This document shows, one piece after another, positions 61,354 through 64,000 of a stretch of 64,000 nucleotides of DNA. A program made the position numbers and the translations under genes. Under the pieces are notes generated by a model that did not search any database, was not told where the DNA came from, and saw only the letters and a program-made list of their open reading frames with translations. Source of the DNA: Lacticaseibacillus casei DSM 20011 = JCM 1134 = ATCC 393 (lineage in GTDB: Bacteria; Bacillota; Bacilli; Lactobacillales; Lactobacillaceae); contig NZ_AP012544.1 of assembly GCF_000829055.1 (NCBI RefSeq), positions 1,984,001 through 2,048,000 of the forward strand, given 5' to 3'. Every line of letters begins with the position of its first letter. The first letter of the stretch is position 1.

Positions 61354-62259
61354 CTATTTCTTCAAATCTTCAATACTGTTAATGTTCTTCATATACTTAG
61401 GCACAGCCAACCCAACGCGGGCACCGTCCATGTTGACGCCAAGATCAACGACTTGGTTCTTGTAATCGGCGTATAACTTAGCCGCCGTGTTCGGCAACCA
61501 TGCGGAGACCTGCGCATCTGCGGCCTTGGTGGCAACCGATGCCCAGACCGGCTGTGGCTCCATCGCCCGAATCGTGACCTTGTAGCCGACTTGGCGCAAG
61601 ACCGTTGCTACGACATTGGTGGAGGCAATTTCCGAATCCCAGGCAATGTACGTTAACGTCAACTTAGGATGCCCGCTGACATGGCTCGCACCTTTCGTCC
61701 ATTCGGCAACTTGCTTAGGGTGTTTCTTAACGAAGTCTTTGGCAGCATCAGCCGGATCCTGGCCATTGTTGACGGCGAGCATCACGCTGGAAATTTCTTT
61801 TGGCGTCCAGTGAAACTGATCCAACACCCGATAGGCTTGCGGATCATCCTGCTTGAGTCCCTTCCGCACAATCGTATGGATCTGTTCGGTTTTACCATAA
61901 ACATTTTTAGGATCCTTCAGAAACTTCAACGGAAACTTCGTGAACATCCAGTGTGGCGTCCACCCGGTGACCACAATCGGCCGTTTATCGGCAATCGCTT
62001 TTTTCAGCGTGCTGGTCATGGCCGCGGTTGAACTCGGCTGCAGTTGCCAATTTTTATCCGCCAGTCCGTATGCTTTCAGCGCCTTATCCGTGCTGGTCAT
62101 AATCCCGGCACCGGCATCGATCCCCGTAATCGTGTAATTGATCTGCGGCCCTAGTGGCTTGTTGGCATCGTATTTCGGTTGGGTGCTACTGCATGCGGCC
62201 AGCAGCAAGACACTTGCCATCATCGCCACGGTTGCAATGATCTTTTTATAAAAACGCAA
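61354..62259 (-). CDS. opuAC: Glycine betaine-binding lipoprotein
   Basis: A 301-residue lipoprotein. The signal sequence ends in the lipobox LAAC with Cys23. The mature part is an OpuAC/ProX-type binding protein with GWTPHWMF and aromatic residues typical of a betaine cage. It delivers glycine betaine or proline betaine to OpuAA-AB for osmoprotection. TTG 62259 follows AGGAGG. It is the last gene of the operon, 11 bases after opuAB. Confidence 0.92.
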   Translation of the reverse strand: MRFYKKIIATVAMMASVLLLAACSSTQPKYDANKPLGPQINYTITGIDAGAGIMTSTDKALKAYGLADKNWQLQPSSTAAMTSTLKKAIADKRPIVVTGWTPHWMFTKFPLKFLKDPKNVYGKTEQIHTIVRKGLKQDDPQAYRVLDQFHWTPKEISSVMLAVNNGQDPADAAKDFVKKHPKQVAEWTKGASHVSGHPKLTLTYIAWDSEIASTNVVATVLRQVGYKVTIRAMEPQPVWASVATKAADAQVSAWLPNTAAKLYADYKNQVVDLGVNMDGARVGLAVPKYMKNINSIEDLKK

Positions 62260-62270
62260 ACGGCCACCTC

Positions 62271-63122
62271 CTAGCGTGTGCGGTTGAGGCTTTGGGTGAT
62301 CCGGTCCAAAATGATCGCCAAAATGACAATCGCCAGGCCGGCAACAAAGCCACCGCCAGCATCGTTACGTCCAACGGCAAAATAGACTTTGGTTCCCAGG
62401 CCCATTGCCCCGATCATGGACGCGATGACAACCATCGACAGTGCCAGCATCATACTTTGGTTGATGCCGGCCATAATCGTGCCGCGGGCAAACGGCAGCT
62501 GCACCTTGATAAGCTGCTGCCAACTGGTCGCGCCAAATGCAACGGCTGCTTCGTTCAGATCAGCCGGTACCTGATCGATGCCAAGCTGGGTCATCCGAAC
62601 GGTTGGCGGCATGGCAAAAATCACCGAGGCAACCACCCCGGGCACCATCCCGATACCGAAAAACGCAACCGCTGGAATCAAATAAACGAAGGCTGGCATG
62701 GTCTGCATGAAGTCCATCAGCGGTTTAACGATGGCGGACACGGTTTTGCTTTCTGCAGCCCAGATGCCCAGTGGAATGCCGATCACGATGGCTAACAGAC
62801 TAGCCGTTAGCACAAGGGTTAAGGTTTGGGTCATGTCGCGCCAGAAACCGAGATTCCAGATCAGCAGTAAGCCCAGCAGTTCAAAAATCAACAGACTCCG
62901 ATACTTCTGATCCCGTTTCAGATACCACGTCAACGCCATAATCAGCACGATGAACAGCCAAATCGGAATTAAATCGAACACGGCCTGAAAAGCGTTCACA
63001 ATGCTGCCGATGAAGTTCGTCAGCACCCCGAAGAACCCGGAAAACTGGGTTAACCAGGCCACGAACGAATCGATCCAGTGGGCCAACGGTAAAGTCGGAA
63101 TATTCATGAAAAGATTAAACAT
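62271..63122 (-). CDS. opuAB: Glycine betaine ABC transporter permease
   Basis: A 283-residue permease with about six or seven membrane helices. The binding-protein-dependent transport EAA-like loop [14 protein letters not shown] lies near 190, and [13 protein letters not shown] is strongly conserved in OpuAB. ATG 63122 lies nine bases after GGAGG; ATG 63128 is only three bases from it. It overlaps the opuAA end by 8 bases. Confidence 0.93.
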   Translation of the reverse strand: MFNLFMNIPTLPLAHWIDSFVAWLTQFSGFFGVLTNFIGSIVNAFQAVFDLIPIWLFIVLIMALTWYLKRDQKYRSLLIFELLGLLLIWNLGFWRDMTQTLTLVLTASLLAIVIGIPLGIWAAESKTVSAIVKPLMDFMQTMPAFVYLIPAVAFFGIGMVPGVVASVIFAMPPTVRMTQLGIDQVPADLNEAAVAFGATSWQQLIKVQLPFARGTIMAGINQSMMLALSMVVIASMIGAMGLGTKVYFAVGRNDAGGGFVAGLAIVILAIILDRITQSLNRTR

Positions 63123-64000
63123 TGACATTGACCTCCTGTCCTGCCAGTGCCCCTAACACGGCACCGCGAATGATAATGCCGCGTAATCGGTCACGATCGT
63201 CGATAACGGCATACGGAACCGAAGTCGTGGAAACGGCGTCAAGCAGATCAGCCAGTGGCGTATCCATTTTGGTTGTCGGCACATCGGTTTTAACAATGTC
63301 CTTCAGATCCTTCTTGCCGGCATCAATGGCTGCCCGCACGTCATCCGCATCCAGAATGCCGACCAGTTTCCGTTGCGTATTCACCACATACAAACTGGAA
63401 ATCTCGTTATCCCGCATGCGCCGTGCCGCCAACCGCGGACCATCCTTGTCAATGTTGACCGTATTGGCCCGAATCATGACATTAGCCGCCGTGTAAACCT
63501 GACTACGGTCCACGCCTTCGATAAATTTCTCAACGTAATCGTCAGCTGGCTGACTCAGGATTTCTTCAGGGGTACCGATCTGGACAATTTCGCCATCCTT
63601 CATGATCATGATGTGATCGCCAATCCGCAACGCCTCGTTCAGGTCGTGCGAAATAAACACAATCGTCTTATGCATGTCTTCCTGCAAATCCAGCAGTTCA
63701 TCTTGCATATCCCGCCGATTCAACGGATCAAGCGCGGAAAAGGCTTCGTCCATCAGCAGGATCTCGGCATCACTGGCCAAGGCACGCGCCAAGCCAACCC
63801 GTTGCTGCATCCCACCGGAAAGTTGGTCCGGATACTGATCGGCAAACCCGTTCAAGCCAACCAAGTCGAGCGCTTTATTGGCCTTGGTTTCGCGTTCATC
63901 TTTATCCATACCCTGAATTTCCAAACCAAAGGCGGCATTTTGCAACACGGTTCGATTCGGCAAGAGCGCAAACCCTTGAAACACCATGCTGAGTTTCTTA
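63115..64000 (-). CDS. opuAA: Glycine betaine ABC transporter ATPase, C-terminal part
   Basis: About 295 codons are visible; the N-terminus with Walker A lies beyond the window. Visible motifs are the Q-loop [10 protein letters not shown], the signature [10 protein letters not shown], Walker [14 protein letters not shown], and the switch His in FISHDL. Two CBS domains follow in the last 120 residues; in this family they sense ionic strength. It energises betaine uptake with opuAB and opuAC. Confidence 0.93.
   Translation of the reverse strand, partial: KKLSMVFQGFALLPNRTVLQNAAFGLEIQGMDKDERETKANKALDLVGLNGFADQYPDQLSGGMQQRVGLARALASDAEILLMDEAFSALDPLNRRDMQDELLDLQEDMHKTIVFISHDLNEALRIGDHIMIMKDGEIVQIGTPEEILSQPADDYVEKFIEGVDRSQVYTAANVMIRANTVNIDKDGPRLAARRMRDNEISSLYVVNTQRKLVGILDADDVRAAIDAGKKDLKDIVKTDVPTTKMDTPLADLLDAVSTTSVPYAVIDDRDRLRGIIIRGAVLGALAGQEVNVNV

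Overview
The window looks like chromosome of a lactic acid bacterium of the Lacticaseibacillus casei/paracasei/rhamnosus group. The evidence is moderate GC, strong AGGAGG-type ribosome sites with frequent TTG and GTG starts, a FabT-controlled fab/acc cluster in the lactobacillar order, PTS sugar uptake, pyruvate oxidase, and intergenic palindromic repeats. Species was not tested. No rRNA, tRNA or CRISPR array was recognised.

Layout. 1-14.6 kb: a type 1 BREX defence island on the minus strand (brxA-brxB-brxC-pglX ... pglZ-brxL). A tyrosine recombinase and a second, truncated pglX on the opposite strand sit inside it. The two pglX copies share three nested inverted repeats (71, 64 and 19 bp), so the locus reads as a recombinase-driven shuffler of methyltransferase specificity. 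14.7-19.9 kb: a membrane protein, an AbrB-membrane fusion and a YhgE/Pip protein. 20.1-26.6 kb: a sucrose-type sugar locus (PTS EIIBCA, GH13 glucosidase, LacI regulator, GH32 hydrolase) with matching LacI operators and CcpA cre sites. 27.0-28.2 kb: cyclopropane fatty acid synthase.

28.3-39.2 kb: the fatty acid synthesis operon fabZ-like, fabT, fabH, acpP, fabK, fabD, fabG, fabF, accB, fabZ, accC, accD, accA. FabT boxes overlap two promoters, and two different repeat elements are lodged between operon genes. 39.5-50.6 kb: a hydrolase, an iron-type alcohol dehydrogenase, a MarR-rhodanese pair under a perfect 24-bp palindrome, a candidate type I toxin-antitoxin locus, two further MarR regulators, zinc-ribbon membrane proteins, a NUDIX protein, an ArsR-MFS efflux pair with an apparently leaderless ArsR mRNA, and gpmA.

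50.8-64 kb: small membrane and zinc-ribbon proteins after a tandem palindromic repeat block, a serine hydrolase, an AI-2E family transporter, a class A sortase, an IS110-family element with a long non-coding left end, a GtrA-like protein, a lipid kinase, pyruvate oxidase, and the glycine betaine ABC transporter opuA, cut by the window end.

BREX protects against phage, and its specificity subunit is probably phase variable here. The fab/acc cluster is a complete elongation and malonyl-CoA supply unit feeding membrane lipid synthesis, which cfa then modifies. Functions are inferred from recognisable motifs; no database search was run.
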